In this document: piece after piece, positions 1 to 8,921 of the stretch | Position numbering within the stretch: the first letter of the stretch is position 1 | Layout: every line of letters begins with the position of its first letter | From: JACPPO01 sp965262505 | GTDB taxonomy: Bacteria; Acidobacteriota; Vicinamibacteria; Vicinamibacterales; UBA2999 | Reading direction: 5' to 3' | Length of the DNA: 64,000 nucleotides | Assembly: GCA_965262505.1 (NCBI GenBank) | Contig: CBDHFM010000023.1 | Span: forward strand, 1-64,000 | Notes under the pieces: model-generated | What the model was told of the DNA's origin: nothing | What the model saw: the letters and a program-made list of their open reading frames with translations, nothing else | The model's database searches: none | Made by a program: the position numbers and the translations under genes

Positions 1-600
1 TCCTTCCTGAGTTAAGGGTTGCCGGTTCCGCTTTCACAAGTCGAAGCGGACCGGCGAAACCCTGGCGCGGGACAGCGCAGCCGCGCCGGGACCGGGCAGC
101 CTCGGATACGCGGCGGCCGTGACAAGCGCCGGAGGCAAAGCGCTAGCGGCTTGGCACGCGGCCCGTGCGCCGATGCAACCGGGGGCCCGGCACGGCAAGC
201 GGGGAAGATGAGCGGGACCGCGCGGCCCGTGATGTTCGGAGGGCGCGAAAGTATCAGGCGTCGTGTAGACACGGCAAGGCTCGGTGTGGTGTTCATGCTT
301 CTGCTCTGGCGGCGTGGGGGTCGAGCGGTGGGCGGATGGTTGGTACTCGTGGTGGCGGATGGTGTCGAGCGTCGCGGCTGTAAGCTCCTGGGGTTTCGAC
401 GTGGGAGGGCTGGCGGTCGAGGACGCGCGGAGAAACGGCGGAGTGGGTGCGCCGATCGCACTCGCGCGGGGGGTGAAACGACGCCGGACAACAATTGTTG
501 ACGCGGCCCGGCAGCGGGTAGAGAGTGCGCCGCGACTCTCCGCAGTCAAGGCGCTCCGCTAGGCTCTGCTCCCGCTAACGCGGGACTGCGGCCTTGACAA
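1..600. other. No recognisable gene
   Basis: Reading frames in this GC-rich stretch are low in complexity and match no family I know. The only structure seen is a GC hairpin with arms CCCGC and GCGGG near 571-584. I see no supported coding feature here. Confidence 0.5.
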
Positions 601-765
601 CGGCTCGATCGCGGCAGCGGAGGGCTCTTACCGGCCGGGCAGTTTTCCACAGTAGAAGGTGAATAAGGGTGGTTTTCCACGCTGAAAAGGGACACATTCA
701 TATAACAAGTACGTACGCAAGTACCACGTACGTACAAGTACAAGCGGCACGCCGCATTGTTGATG
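601..765 (-). other. Origin-like remnant
   Basis: Read on the minus strand, this stretch shares the arrangement of 52440-52573: an AT-rich run of GTAC-containing words, TTATATGAATGTGT, then a CTTTTCAGC iteron-like word (681-696). A DnaA-box-like TTTTCCACA lies at 643-651 and TTTTCCAC recurs at 673-680. The true origin candidate near 45900 has similar GTAC words and TGGAAAACT. I read this as a decayed second plasmid origin; no rep gene is next to it. Confidence 0.45.
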
Positions 766-795
766 GTCGTATTCGAGGACGAGCGACGGCCGGAA

Positions 796-841
796 GCCTG
801 GGGCTCGGCCGTGGCAAAGCCTGGGGCTCGGCCGTGGCAAA
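796..841. repeat. 23-bp tandem repeat, two copies
   Basis: The word GCCTGGGGCTCGGCCGTGGC followed by AAA occurs twice head to tail with no spacer. The related stretch near 52400-52430 keeps only one similar unit (GAGCCCCAGGCTT on the other strand), so the duplication is local. Confidence 0.7.
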
Positions 842-936
842 GTCTGCGGCCGGTCGCGTGGGCGCTCGGCCGTGAGTGACGGGTTCGACCTGGGCCGGGG
901 CGGTCCTGGTCGTGGTAAGGCGTGGGCGACGGGCCG

Positions 937-1009
937 TTACAGGTAACGGGCGACCGCGCCGTGTTCGGCGGTGGCTCCAGCCGAATAGTGGGCGACCATG
1001 CGGGCGGTG
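937..1009 (-). pseudogene. Tyrosine recombinase C-terminal tail (remnant)
   Basis: On the minus strand the reading RTARMVAHYSAGATAEHGA is the last motif of a tyrosine recombinase and carries the putative nucleophile Tyr in HYSAG, followed by VARYL and a stop. Almost the same tail occurs on the plus strand at 52250-52347. Only about 24 residues are left. It lies head to head with the catalytic-domain fragment starting at 998, so the integrase was broken by an inversion or a nested insertion. Confidence 0.7.
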
Positions 1010-1480
1010 CGCCGAGAACAAGCCCCGGCGTTCACGGCGGACGACCTCGCGGCCGTGCTCGCCACATGCCACCGCCCCCGGACGTTCGCCCGAGGCCGCG
1101 AGTCCCCGGGTACTGCCGCCCGGCGCGGCCTACTCGACGCCGCGATCGCCGGGTTGCTCTTCATGGCCGCGCTCCGCCGCTCCGAAGTGGCCGCCCTCCG
1201 ATGGTCCGATCTGACCGACACCGGCGACGCCGCCGGCGGTATCCTCATCCGCGTCCGGACCTCAAAAACGAACCCGGCCGGCGACGATCCCGATGTCCGC
1301 TACGTGAAGGCCGGTGTCGGCCGTGCCTTGCGCTCACTCCGAAACATCACCACTCCGGAGCCGAGCGATCGCGTGGTCCCTTTGACGCCCCGCGCGATCG
1401 GCCGGCGCTTTACCGCCGCCGCTCGCGCCGCCGGCGCGCTCGTGGCCTGGCTGTCGCAAGACCAGCTCGACCGCGTGATC
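998..1480 (+). pseudogene. Tyrosine recombinase catalytic domain (truncated)
   Basis: The translation carries the box-1 region of phage-type integrases (LLFMAALRRSEVAALRW, with the first catalytic Arg) and the strand region SDRVVPLTPRAI. The N-terminal core-binding domain, the HxxR box and the Tyr are missing. After about residue 150 the frame runs into unrelated DNA that holds a TonB-receptor fragment on the opposite strand. A homologous fragment lies at 52090-52240. Inactive as it stands. Confidence 0.7.
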
Positions 1481-1486
1481 GACCTT

Positions 1487-1556
1487 CAGGTAGGCAAACG
1501 TGTTGGTCCGCCTGGTCTGCCAGCCGGGCCGATAGAACTGGTTCAGGTAGTGACAT
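1487..1556 (-). pseudogene. TonB-dependent receptor fragment
   Basis: On the minus strand about 23 residues read YLNQFYRPGWQTRRTNTFAY then LK. This matches the receptor at 15692-18301 over the segment at 16780-16847 almost exactly. Nothing else of a receptor is present. It shows that a third, related receptor gene once existed or was copied here and was deleted down to a scrap fused to the integrase fragment. Confidence 0.75.
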
Positions 1557-1700
1557 GAAGCCGGCCTTCATTCCCTCGTCGATTCCCACTTTCCGGGCGG
1601 GAATCCACGGGACTATCCGAGCCGTCTGCGAACCGCCCCGCATCGAGCCTTGCTCACCGCCCGTCGCCGTGCCGCACCAGCCACTCGCCCAGGACATCCG

Positions 1701-2453
1701 TTAGTAGACGATGAATCGGTCGCCTGTGCACAACACCGTCCTCTCGGTCTCGCCATCGTAGCTGCCAGCGGGATAGACGTCCGTGGCCCGGCAAACCTCC
1801 TCTTGGCCGATGGGATTGTGGATGTGCAGGACCACCTCTCTGGTCGTTCCACGGTCGCTATAGGTCGGCTGCCACGTGCGAGGAGCACCGCCGCGCCACG
1901 TCCAGGTGCCGATGGGTGCATCGCCGGTCAGCTCCCGCGCTTCGTCCAACACTTCCTGGCCGTCGGCCTGCCGCGGGGGCTTGGAGAGAATCGTCTGGTC
2001 GCTCCAGACGCAGCCGTGCCAGATTGCCCCGAATTCCGCCGCCTCGCGGCTCAGGATCGACGCCGACAGGTAGGACCAGGGACTGCCGTCGCCCTCGAGC
2101 GCTTGCATGAGCGGGACGGCCTTCGGCGGGCGCGGAGGTTGCAACCACACGTCTTCGACCCTGGAACAGTCGTCCGGTGCAACCAGCGGGGCATCGGCCG
2201 GCACTGCCCAGATGATGCCGTTGCCGTTGCTGCCGGCCCGAAACTCATAGGCATGCAGGGCGAACCCCGGCTTGAGCCAGAGCACATCGAAGACCCGGAG
2301 CAACTCGGTGGCGCGGTGGGCACTGGCGGACCAGCCGTCCGATGGGCTCTCTCCCTGCGGCGGATCGGCGGCGTCGGCAGGAACCGCTCTGGCCCTCTCG
2401 GCAGCCCGGCGCAGGCGATCAACCCGTCGGATGGAGAACGAGACGGACTTCAT
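1701..2453 (-). CDS. Hypothetical protein, 250 aa
   Basis: This is a full-length reading frame with ordinary amino-acid composition and no signal peptide or membrane segment. The N-terminus is basic (SIRRVDRLRRAAERAR) and the middle is rich in Trp and acidic residues. I do not recognise the family. It is codirectional with the nuclease-like gene upstream at 2632-3618, with about 180 bp between them, so they may be cotranscribed. Confidence 0.65.
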   Translation of the reverse strand: MKSVSFSIRRVDRLRRAAERARAVPADAADPPQGESPSDGWSASAHRATELLRVFDVLWLKPGFALHAYEFRAGSNGNGIIWAVPADAPLVAPDDCSRVEDVWLQPPRPPKAVPLMQALEGDGSPWSYLSASILSREAAEFGAIWHGCVWSDQTILSKPPRQADGQEVLDEARELTGDAPIGTWTWRGGAPRTWQPTYSDRGTTREVVLHIHNPIGQEEVCRATDVYPAGSYDGETERTVLCTGDRFIVY

Positions 2454-2631
2454 CGCTTCTCTATAGACCGCCGTTCATCGTCCGAGCGATCAACCTCCAG
2501 ACCCCGCGAGCCCGAGGCCAGCCCATCAGCGCCAGCAACCTCGCGGAGGGCGTCTTGCCGGCGCCATCGGCGACATCCAGCCGCAGGGTGCCCATCTCGC
2601 GAGGCTCTACGCCATCACGCAGCTCCAGCCG

Positions 2632-3618
2632 TCAGCGGGCCTCGGCGGCCGCGGATGTTGGCTCCGAAGAGTCCTCTTCGAGCTGAGGATCGAGTCCCCT
2701 GACGTACGGGTCGAGCACGCGCTTCATCTCGGCCGACGCCCGGTTGAGTTCGAGCATCTTGGTCCTGTCGGGCGCGTCCTGGTAGTTGACGCCTACCCGG
2801 TAGCGGATCGCCCAGCGGTCCGCGGTCACCCCCTCCGGCCATTCGAGCGGCTGCGGCAGATCGGCCGCCGCGAAGGCGTCATCGATCCGCTGTCGGTTCT
2901 CAAGCAACACGGCCCGCGCCCTCGTCCATCGGCCGCGTGTGTTGGTGAGGACGACACGGGACTCGCGGCGGTTGACCGCGACGCGGTACACCAGCCCCGA
3001 ACCTCTTGCAGGTGTGTCCTGCAACCCAATATAGTCCGGCTTGAGATTCTTGAATGGCGAGTCGATTCCTTCATCCCGCGCCTGCGCGAACAGGGCGGCC
3101 ATGAAGGCACGGCTCTGACGCTGCGCCGGTGTGAGGTCCGGATCCGTCCCTACCTTGGTCATCGCGTCTTCGGACGGCTGGGCGACGACCGTGAACAGCG
3201 GGGCTGCTGGGGAATCGCCGACCTTGATGCTTCGCACCGTCACCATCCAGATCTGCCCCACGCCGCGATCGTTCAAGGTCTCCACCGCCTTGACGTGCTC
3301 CGGCCTTTCTTTCTCCACGATCCAGATCGCTCGCTGAACGTCCCGGTGCGACAGGTAGGTCACGAGTTGGCCCAGGTGCCGGTGGTCGCTCCGTCCGAAC
3401 TGATTCTCGATAACGACATCGCCGAAGTTGGTTTCCGCCACGAGGTCGATGCTGAAGTCCCCGGCTCCGACCTCCCTCTGAGGGTTGGTCAACCCGAGTC
3501 CGAGGACCTTGTCGAGATCGCCGATGTTGGCTTGAAGCCATGGCGTAAAGTCCGCGTGCTCCGTCGGCCAGACGTCGCGGATCGCCACGGTCTTGATGAA
3601 TCCGACTCTCGATGGCAT
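2632..3618 (-). CDS. PD-(D/E)XK nuclease-like protein (DUF4268 type)
   Basis: The N-terminal half (about residues 45-110) reads GAGDFSIDLVAETNFGDVVI then ENQFGRSDHRHLGQLVTYL. This is the D...E-x-Q arrangement of restriction-endonuclease-like folds found in DUF4268 and NucS-like proteins. The C-terminal half has the basic, aromatic composition of DUF4268 domains. I chose the internal Met at 3618 (MPSRVGFIKT) because upstream residues look non-coding. It is probably a DNA-acting protein in defence or repair; substrate unknown. Confidence 0.7.
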   Translation of the reverse strand: MPSRVGFIKTVAIRDVWPTEHADFTPWLQANIGDLDKVLGLGLTNPQREVGAGDFSIDLVAETNFGDVVIENQFGRSDHRHLGQLVTYLSHRDVQRAIWIVEKERPEHVKAVETLNDRGVGQIWMVTVRSIKVGDSPAAPLFTVVAQPSEDAMTKVGTDPDLTPAQRQSRAFMAALFAQARDEGIDSPFKNLKPDYIGLQDTPARGSGLVYRVAVNRRESRVVLTNTRGRWTRARAVLLENRQRIDDAFAAADLPQPLEWPEGVTADRWAIRYRVGVNYQDAPDRTKMLELNRASAEMKRVLDPYVRGLDPQLEEDSSEPTSAAAEAR

Positions 3619-3762
3619 GTAGTGGTCCAGGACCAGGCGCCCGCTCCGGCAGCGAACTGTACGCAGCGGCGCCGATAACGTCAATACCAGCCGACCTGCC
3701 TGCCGCCGATGTTCGACTGTGGCCGCCGCGCCTGTGACTTCGTCGCTCGCCGGCCCATCAGC

Positions 3763-4080
3763 TCACGGGAAGAGCCGCAACACGAACCTGCTGGCGGGTG
3801 CGCGCCGGATCTCTGACGGCGTGCCGCACTGCACGATTCGGCCCCGCCGCAGGACCGCGATCCGATCCGCGATCTCCGGCGTGTCGGCGGGATCGCGCGT
3901 CGCGTAGATCACCGTCCGGCGCTGCGGCCTCGGGTGCAGGGCGTGCAGGTCGCGGATGAACACACACCGGTCGGCCGCGTCGGAGATGTCCGCGGGCCAA
4001 CCGTACGCCGCGGCCACAGCCGCGTCAAGGGCCTCGTGAGCATCGGCGAGCCACGGCGGGCGGGCGTTTTGTAGACGTTC
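3763..4080 (-). pseudogene. Chimeric scrap: DNA methylase tail joined to ABC-ATPase tail
   Basis: From 4080 to about 3979 the reading ERLQNARPPWLADAHEALDA followed by AVAAAYGWPADISD resembles the C-terminal end of type II/IIG DNA methyltransferases. From about 3969 to 3763 the same frame continues as the C-terminal end of a sugar-type ABC transporter ATPase: TVIYATRDPADTPEIADRIA, then VLRRGRIVQCGTPSEI. Neither part has its catalytic core. It is a recombination junk fusion, unlikely to be functional. Confidence 0.6.
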
Positions 4081-4275
4081 GTCAGCGTGCGCTTCCTGAG
4101 CGCATCTGGCTGGCTGTTGAGCGCCAATCTGCATCGACCGCGCCCAACATCCGCCGAGCACGGCTCCGCGTGAGAGTCCGCGCCGGCAACCCGTAGCTGG
4201 CATACACTGCAGATGGACCGTTGGGAACACTGACGGAGACTACACTGGTCGGCTGAGGGCCGGAAAGAGCACAAG

Positions 4276-5061
4276 ATGACCAGGTCGGACGAAGATCGCC
4301 GGCGCGCTGCAATACGAGAGATTCTCTTGGATGACGTCAAGACAAGGATCGATATCAGAGAACTATGCCGGGCGGAGACATCGGACGCTACAACTCTTGT
4401 ACTTGAAGATCCGTACGCGTTCTTGATTGCTAGTTGCTTAGATCGCCGAGCCAAAGCAGAGAGGATCTGGACCATCCCGTACGACCTGCAGCAGAAACTC
4501 GGAACCCTCGACGTTGTTGACATTGCGTCGAGAACCCTCAACAACCTCGACGTAATCATCAGAAGCCTGCCGCGCAAGCCAACATTGGTCAATGACGCCC
4601 CCCGCACGATTCTCGATCTCAGCCAAATGATCCGCGACCAATTCGATTGTAGAGCCGAGAACGTGTGGAAGGATCGTTCGCCGGCAGAATTCGAGAAAGA
4701 TCTCCGCTCGATTCACGGCGTCGGTTCGGGGATCGCCAGTATGACAACCAACCTCCTAATCCGACGCTACGACAACGTATTCTCAGAGAACGACCTGCAC
4801 ACCGTCGACATCAAGCCAGACATACACACTCGCAAGGTCCTATATAGACTTGGCATTGCCGCGAACGACTCCGACATCACGGCTGTGGAGGCAGCACGAC
4901 AACTGAATCCCCCTTTTCCAGGAGCCCTCGACGGCCCTCTTTGGTGGGTCGGCCGTCAATGGTGCCACCCCTCCACTCCGAACTGCGAGGCATGCCCGTT
5001 GGTGCATCAATGCAAGCACGGCCACCAAGCGTCGCGACGAATCCACGCGCGCTCGGATTGA
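4276..5061 (+). CDS. HhH-GPD DNA glycosylase, endonuclease III-like, with FeS cluster
   Basis: The 261-residue protein has a helix-hairpin-helix segment (about residues 149-166, SIHGVGSGIASMTTNLLIRR) and a following Asp in DIKPDIHTRK. It ends in a Cys-X6-Cys-X2-Cys-X5-Cys loop (WCHPSTPNCEACPLVHQC), the [4Fe-4S] signature of EndoIII/MutY proteins. The family removes damaged or mismatched bases. The usual EndoIII lysine is not obvious, so it may be a divergent subfamily. The local GC content is lower than its neighbours, suggesting transfer. Confidence 0.8.
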   Translation: MTRSDEDRRRAAIREILLDDVKTRIDIRELCRAETSDATTLVLEDPYAFLIASCLDRRAKAERIWTIPYDLQQKLGTLDVVDIASRTLNNLDVIIRSLPRKPTLVNDAPRTILDLSQMIRDQFDCRAENVWKDRSPAEFEKDLRSIHGVGSGIASMTTNLLIRRYDNVFSENDLHTVDIKPDIHTRKVLYRLGIAANDSDITAVEAARQLNPPFPGALDGPLWWVGRQWCHPSTPNCEACPLVHQCKHGHQASRRIHARSD

Positions 5062-5272
5062 CCAGCACCCTGGGCTCCGCGGGCGGAAGCCTAACAGATT
5101 CTTGCCGCGGAGCTCTCGACGGAGCTCGACCTCGGCGAGGGGCAGTCCACACCCGGCTTCAGCGGTCCGGTGGATTCCCGTTCAGAAAGGGGGATTCAAC
5201 GGCAGAATGGGGATCGACGGAGTGACCATCAGACGATTAGTATGAATCACTTACGAGTATGACGCCGGGCCG

Positions 5273-5461
5273 ATGCACCGCTACGCCATCCGCCAGCACG
5301 CGCACCACGTTTGCTACCTCCGGCTGCGCTTCCTTGACCTCGATGCGCGCCGATGGTGGCTGTCTACCCTTTCCCGATGGCAGCTCAAGCAATTTCCAGT
5401 CGACGCACTGAGAGATAATCACTGCCTCGATTACGCCTGGGAACTCTTAGAGGGTGAATGA
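5273..5461 (+). CDS. Small hypothetical protein, 62 aa
   Basis: An Arg- and Trp-rich short frame (RRWWLSTLSRWQLKQF). Its stop overlaps the start of the next gene (ATGA), the only support for translation. No family is recognised. Confidence 0.35.
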   Translation: MHRYAIRQHAHHVCYLRLRFLDLDARRWWLSTLSRWQLKQFPVDALRDNHCLDYAWELLEGE

Positions 5462-5682
5462 TGACCACGACCGCCCGACTCACCCGCGCCCAGGCGCACC
5501 GCCTCATCGACACGCTAGGGTGCGTCGGGCCGCGCGAGCCCGCCATTGACAGGCTGACCACCGCCGAGCTGTTTATCTTTGACACCCCGCGCCGTGACCG
5601 CCTAGAACTCGAGACGGATCTATCCGTCGAGCCGATCTTATGGGTCGCACAGGATCAGATTGACCGCCTCATTCACCGCTAG
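5458..5682 (+). CDS. Small hypothetical protein, 74 aa
   Basis: It is translationally coupled to the frame before it. The C-terminal stretch ILWVAQDQIDRLIHR resembles WLSQDQLDRVID at about 1449-1484, so this end may be a shared repeat and not conserved coding sequence. Function unknown. Confidence 0.4.
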   Translation: MMTTTARLTRAQAHRLIDTLGCVGPREPAIDRLTTAELFIFDTPRRDRLELETDLSVEPILWVAQDQIDRLIHR

Positions 5683-5755
5683 CCGTGAGCGTTTCCACTT
5701 CCGTCGTCGGGCGTGTCGCGTCTGCGGGTTTGAGACTGGCTGAGAGGAGGGCACC

Positions 5756-6460
5756 ATGGCACAGGTCATTGGCGGAATCCTCGGCGTGCTGTTCGTTCTC
5801 TGGCTGATTGGGAGTTGGGTCGGGGAGGACGTGTCCCCCGAGCACCCCGCGGCGGTTGTTGACGCGCCGTCCGAATCGGCCAACCCGGAGCCGGCCAACC
5901 CGGAGCCGGCCGAGCTTGCGTCCGCGTGGGAGAACAGCCCCGGCTTGCGGGAATGGGTGACCGAGTGGGGGCGCCTGCTGGGCGTCTATCAGACCCATCT
6001 GAAACTCGGCGAGGAGAAGCGGCAACTGATGCTCAGGGACTGGGCCGCAGCCGTCGCGGCCAACAATCCGGAGGGAGTGATTGAGGCGGCGGATTTCTGG
6101 GGTTGCGCGACATTGAGTGACTTGGAATTTGCGCGGCGGGCATACCTTGACGGCGGGGCCTGGTTAGACCAAGGCCCGGTCGGCGTTGACCCCGTTTCGT
6201 TTGAGCAACGGTTTCGAGTGGCCCGGCTGCAATTCGCGGAGGCCGGCGAGACGCTGACAGCCAAGATTGACGACGTGACGCGCCAGCTTGCCGACGTGCC
6301 GGTTGAGTGTACCGACGTCCGGAGCTTGCTTGACCCGGAGCAACGCAAGGCGGCGCGTCAACGGTTCCTCGATGAGTTCCGCGACCGGCTAGAACTGGAC
6401 GGGAAGCTAGAGGCTTTCCGCCAAGAGTTTTACGAAGAGTTCGGGGAGTTCCCGAAGTAG
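5756..6460 (+). CDS. Membrane-anchored hypothetical protein, 234 aa
   Basis: Residues 4-22 form one hydrophobic helix (VIGGILGVLFVLWLIGSWVG) followed by a Pro/Glu-rich linker with a short duplication (NPEPANPEP). The rest is a long, charged, mostly helical domain ending in LEAFRQEFYEEFGEFPK. A clear ribosome binding site (GAGAGGAGG) sits just before the ATG. The topology suggests an inner-membrane anchor with a periplasmic domain. Function unknown. Confidence 0.7.
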   Translation: MAQVIGGILGVLFVLWLIGSWVGEDVSPEHPAAVVDAPSESANPEPANPEPAELASAWENSPGLREWVTEWGRLLGVYQTHLKLGEEKRQLMLRDWAAAVAANNPEGVIEAADFWGCATLSDLEFARRAYLDGGAWLDQGPVGVDPVSFEQRFRVARLQFAEAGETLTAKIDDVTRQLADVPVECTDVRSLLDPEQRKAARQRFLDEFRDRLELDGKLEAFRQEFYEEFGEFPK

Positions 6461-6651
6461 AAGGGAGGGACGAAACGATGCGACGACTGATGGCAATGAC
6501 CGAGGACTACGGCGCGAAACCGTGTGAGTGAACCCTGACGCGGTGGACCACTTATTCGATGAGTACAACGGTCTGGCAGCGTCCTGCTCGAATCGCGTCC
6601 TCAATGCTGTCGGCGTCACGTGTGTGGGGAGGCCATTCCCTATCCGTGTAT

Positions 6652-6679
6652 ACGTAACATAAAGGACGTTATGTTACGA
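6652..6679 (+). other. dif-like recombination site (11-6-11)
   Basis: Two 11-bp arms, ACGTAACATAA and TTATGTTACGA, flank a 6-bp centre AGGACG. Ten bases of the arms are perfectly inverted. The right arm begins with TTATGTTA, the core of XerD arms in dif sites. The truncated integrase starts five bases downstream, so this is either a XerCD/pdif-type site or the integrase's own core site. Confidence 0.55.
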
Positions 6680-6683
6680 ATCA

Positions 6684-7070
6684 ATGGATGAGGCCACCGC
6701 GACCATCCCCGGGGGCAACAGCGGCGACGGGGCCGCATCGCCAGCAGCACTCGTCCTGCCCTGGGGCTGGCAGATCGAGGGCCTCCCGGACATCGTCCGG
6801 CGAGCCGGGCCGCAGGCCGCGGAGCGGACGGTGGAGTTTTTCACCGCCCAGATCAGGAACCCGCACACGCGCACGGCATACGCCGCGGCCGTGACGCGAT
6901 TCTTCACCTGGTGCGACGCGCGCGGGCTCGCGCTCACACAGCTTTCCCCGATCACCGTGGCCACCTACATCGAAGAGATGCAAAGCATGTATCGCGCCCC
7001 CACGATCAAGCAGCATCTGGCCGCCATCCGCCGCCTCTTCGATTGGTTGGGGGAGCACGCCCGCCTTTGA
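6684..7070 (+). pseudogene. Tyrosine recombinase N-terminal domain (truncated)
   Basis: The 128 residues form a SAM-like, core-binding integrase N-domain: NPHTRTAYAAAVTRFFTWCD, SPITVATYIEEM and IKQHLAAIRRLFDWL are typical. The catalytic domain with the R-H-R-Y residues is missing. The frame ends exactly where the minus-strand resolvase/palindrome unit at 7066-7120 begins, so that event removed the catalytic half. It could still bind DNA, but cannot recombine. Confidence 0.75.
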
Positions 7071-7120
7071 GACGCGGGCGTTAGCCGATCAGCGCGTGTC
7101 GTAAACGGTTGTTTGCGACA
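7066..7120 (-). mobile_element. Resolvase-start/palindrome unit (copy a)
   Basis: On the minus strand the 24-bp near-palindrome at 7097-7120 (half-sites TGTCGCAAAC and GTTTACGACA) is followed by a degraded resolvase start. That start reads CTGATCGGCTAACGCCCGC, where intact copies read CTGATCGGCTACGCCCGC. An inserted base destroys the frame. See the copies at 14121, 18382, 49384 and 55801. Confidence 0.65.
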
Positions 7121-7184
7121 GGAGGGCGATAGCCGAGGCGGTGCAGGTGCCTACCAGAAAGGCGAAAACCGTTTCGACCAGGCA

Positions 7185-8214
7185 TTAAAGCGCTTTTCAA
7201 ATAGGCCTTGTACTACCTGGGGCGGTCGTGGTACTTCTGCGCGCACGGATGCAGGAGGACTGATGCGTGCCTATTCGATGGATCTGCGAGAGCGGGTGCT
7301 ACTCGACAGCGATGCCGGAATGAAGGCGGCCGATGTGGCGGCGAAGTACCGCGTGAGCGGGTCGTGGGTGCGGCTCTTGAAACAGCGACGGCGCGAAACG
7401 GGCGAGGTGGCGCCTCGCGTCCAGCGACATGGACGGCGCTGCATGCTCGAGCCGCACCTGCACACCTTGGCCGATCTGATTGCGGCGCACCCGGATCGCA
7501 CGCTGGCTGAGCTGAAGGACGCCCTCGCCACGCCCGCGAGTGTGCCGACGGTCTGGCGCGCCGTACGGGCCCTTGGCCTGACCGTTAAAAAAAACGGTCC
7601 GCCCGTCCGAACACGATCGGCCTGACGTCGCGGCCGCGCGGGTCGCGTGGCACGGGGCGGCGCCGACCTGGGACGTCGCCCACCTCGTGTTTCTGGACGA
7701 AACCGGCATCACCAACAATCTGCTTCGGCGGTACGGCCGGGCACCGCGTGGCGCGCGCGTCCACGACCACGCCCCCTGCGGGCGCCGGCAGACCAGCACG
7801 TTTCTCGCCGCGTTGCGGGTCACAGGGCTGACCGCACCGGGGGTCTTCGACGGCGCAATCGATGGCGAGAGCTTCCGCGCTTACATCGAACAGATCCTGG
7901 TGCCGACTCTGCAGCCAGGCGACATCGTCATTGCCGACAACCTCGGGGCCCACAAGGTCGCCGGCATCCGGCGGGCTATCCAGGCCGCCGGGGCCACCCT
8001 CTGGTACTTGCCACCCTATAGCCCGGACCTCAATCCCATCGAGCTCTGCTTCGCGAAGCTCAAGGCCCTCGTTCGCACCGCTCGCTGTCGCAGCACCGAG
8101 ACGCTCTGGCCGTTCCTCGGCGAGTGCTTGGCGCACTTCAGCCCTGACGAATGCCGCAACTATTTTCGGCACTGCGGGTACTCGGCCGCCACACGGTCAT
8201 GAAAAGCGCTTTAA
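7185..8214 (+). mobile_element. IS630-family insertion sequence
   Basis: The ends are perfect inverted repeats TTAAAGCGCTTTTCA (7185-7199) and TGAAAAGCGCTTTAA (8200-8214). The TA dinucleotides next to the AAGCGC core fit the TA target duplication of IS630/Tc1 elements. The element holds a single transposase gene in two frames and is inserted just beyond palindrome copy (a). Confidence 0.85.
7263..8202 (+). CDS. IS630 transposase (two frames, frameshift at A8 run)
   Basis: The first frame (7263-7625) is the helix-turn-helix part, MRAYSMDLRERVLLDSDAG through WRAVRALGLTVKK. The second frame carries the DDE catalytic part: VFLDETGITNN (Asp), IVIADNLGAHK (Asp), and YSPDLNPIELCFAKLK (Glu). The frames meet at eight A residues (7587-7594), and a +1 shift there continues the protein as KKTVRPSEHDRP. 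Slippery A-runs are used for programmed frameshifting in many IS630 elements, so the element may be active; a one-base indel is the alternative. Confidence 0.8.
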
Positions 8215-8416
8215 GGGTCTGGGTGTAGGAACGGCATCACACCAACTGTTTTTACTATGTTTTTCACAAAACGGTTACTGAGATAGCAACCGACGTCACG
8301 AAAACCACCGGAATCGACTCCGGCCGCCTAGCACGTCCACGGCTGCACCGTCCTCAGCACCGCGCTGGCCCTCTGGTGGACCCCTTGTCCCGCAGCGGGT
8401 CAGCCGGTGGGTATCC

Positions 8417-8641
8417 TCACGCGATATCAGTGCGCACTGCGGGCTTCGTCAACGGCCGTATCGTGAGCATACGGCTCCGGCCGTCGGTTTTGCGCTCTTC
8501 CTGCTCGAGCCAGGACAGGAGGGCCGCGTGGAGGGCTCCGGGCCGGTCCAGGTGCAGGTCGGCGGCCACCGCGTCGAGGCGACGGAGCAGGGCCGCGCCG
8601 ATGGGCAGCGCCACGGTGACGGGGGCTGGATCTCGTGGCAT
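8417..8641 (-). CDS. Small ribbon-helix-helix-like protein
   Basis: The 74 residues begin with a likely beta strand (APVTVALPIGAALLRRLD) and continue with two helices (RPGALHAALLSWLEQEER). This fits a MetJ/Arc-type DNA-binding antitoxin. No toxin partner is visible next to it. Assignment from pattern only. Confidence 0.4.
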   Translation of the reverse strand: MPRDPAPVTVALPIGAALLRRLDAVAADLHLDRPGALHAALLSWLEQEERKTDGRSRMLTIRPLTKPAVRTDIA

Positions 8642-8921
8642 GGCGCAGTCCTCCCGCCGGCGCGATGGTCGCCTGTGACAAGCGGTCCCCGGCTGGAGCT
8701 ACTCCTCTATCGGCAGTTTGCGAACGGGCGCTCTACCAATCGCGCACGGCCGCCGCTGGGGCCGCACGGGGACATCCCACCAGCCGAGTTCGAAGCGCAG
8801 TCCTATGCCCAGGCGCGGTGGCCTGATTCAACGAATCCAGTCTCCGAAGAACGCGGTATGGTTCAGGATGGTTCCGGCAGTGAGTGATCGGGCGACAGCT
8901 TGAAACGGAGGATCTCCCAGA

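Noticed and set aside
34..549. A 171-residue minus-strand frame near the left edge
   Set aside because: Pro/Ala/Arg-rich with no recognisable motif and no ribosome binding site; other frames over the same DNA are equally open.
1440..1490. An IS1380 transposase scrap on the minus strand (VDHAVELV)
   Set aside because: Similarity to VEHHAVELF at 9778 covers only eight residues and is too short to call.
1650..2702. A 350-residue plus-strand frame
   Set aside because: It overlaps two minus-strand genes with better composition and has no motif.
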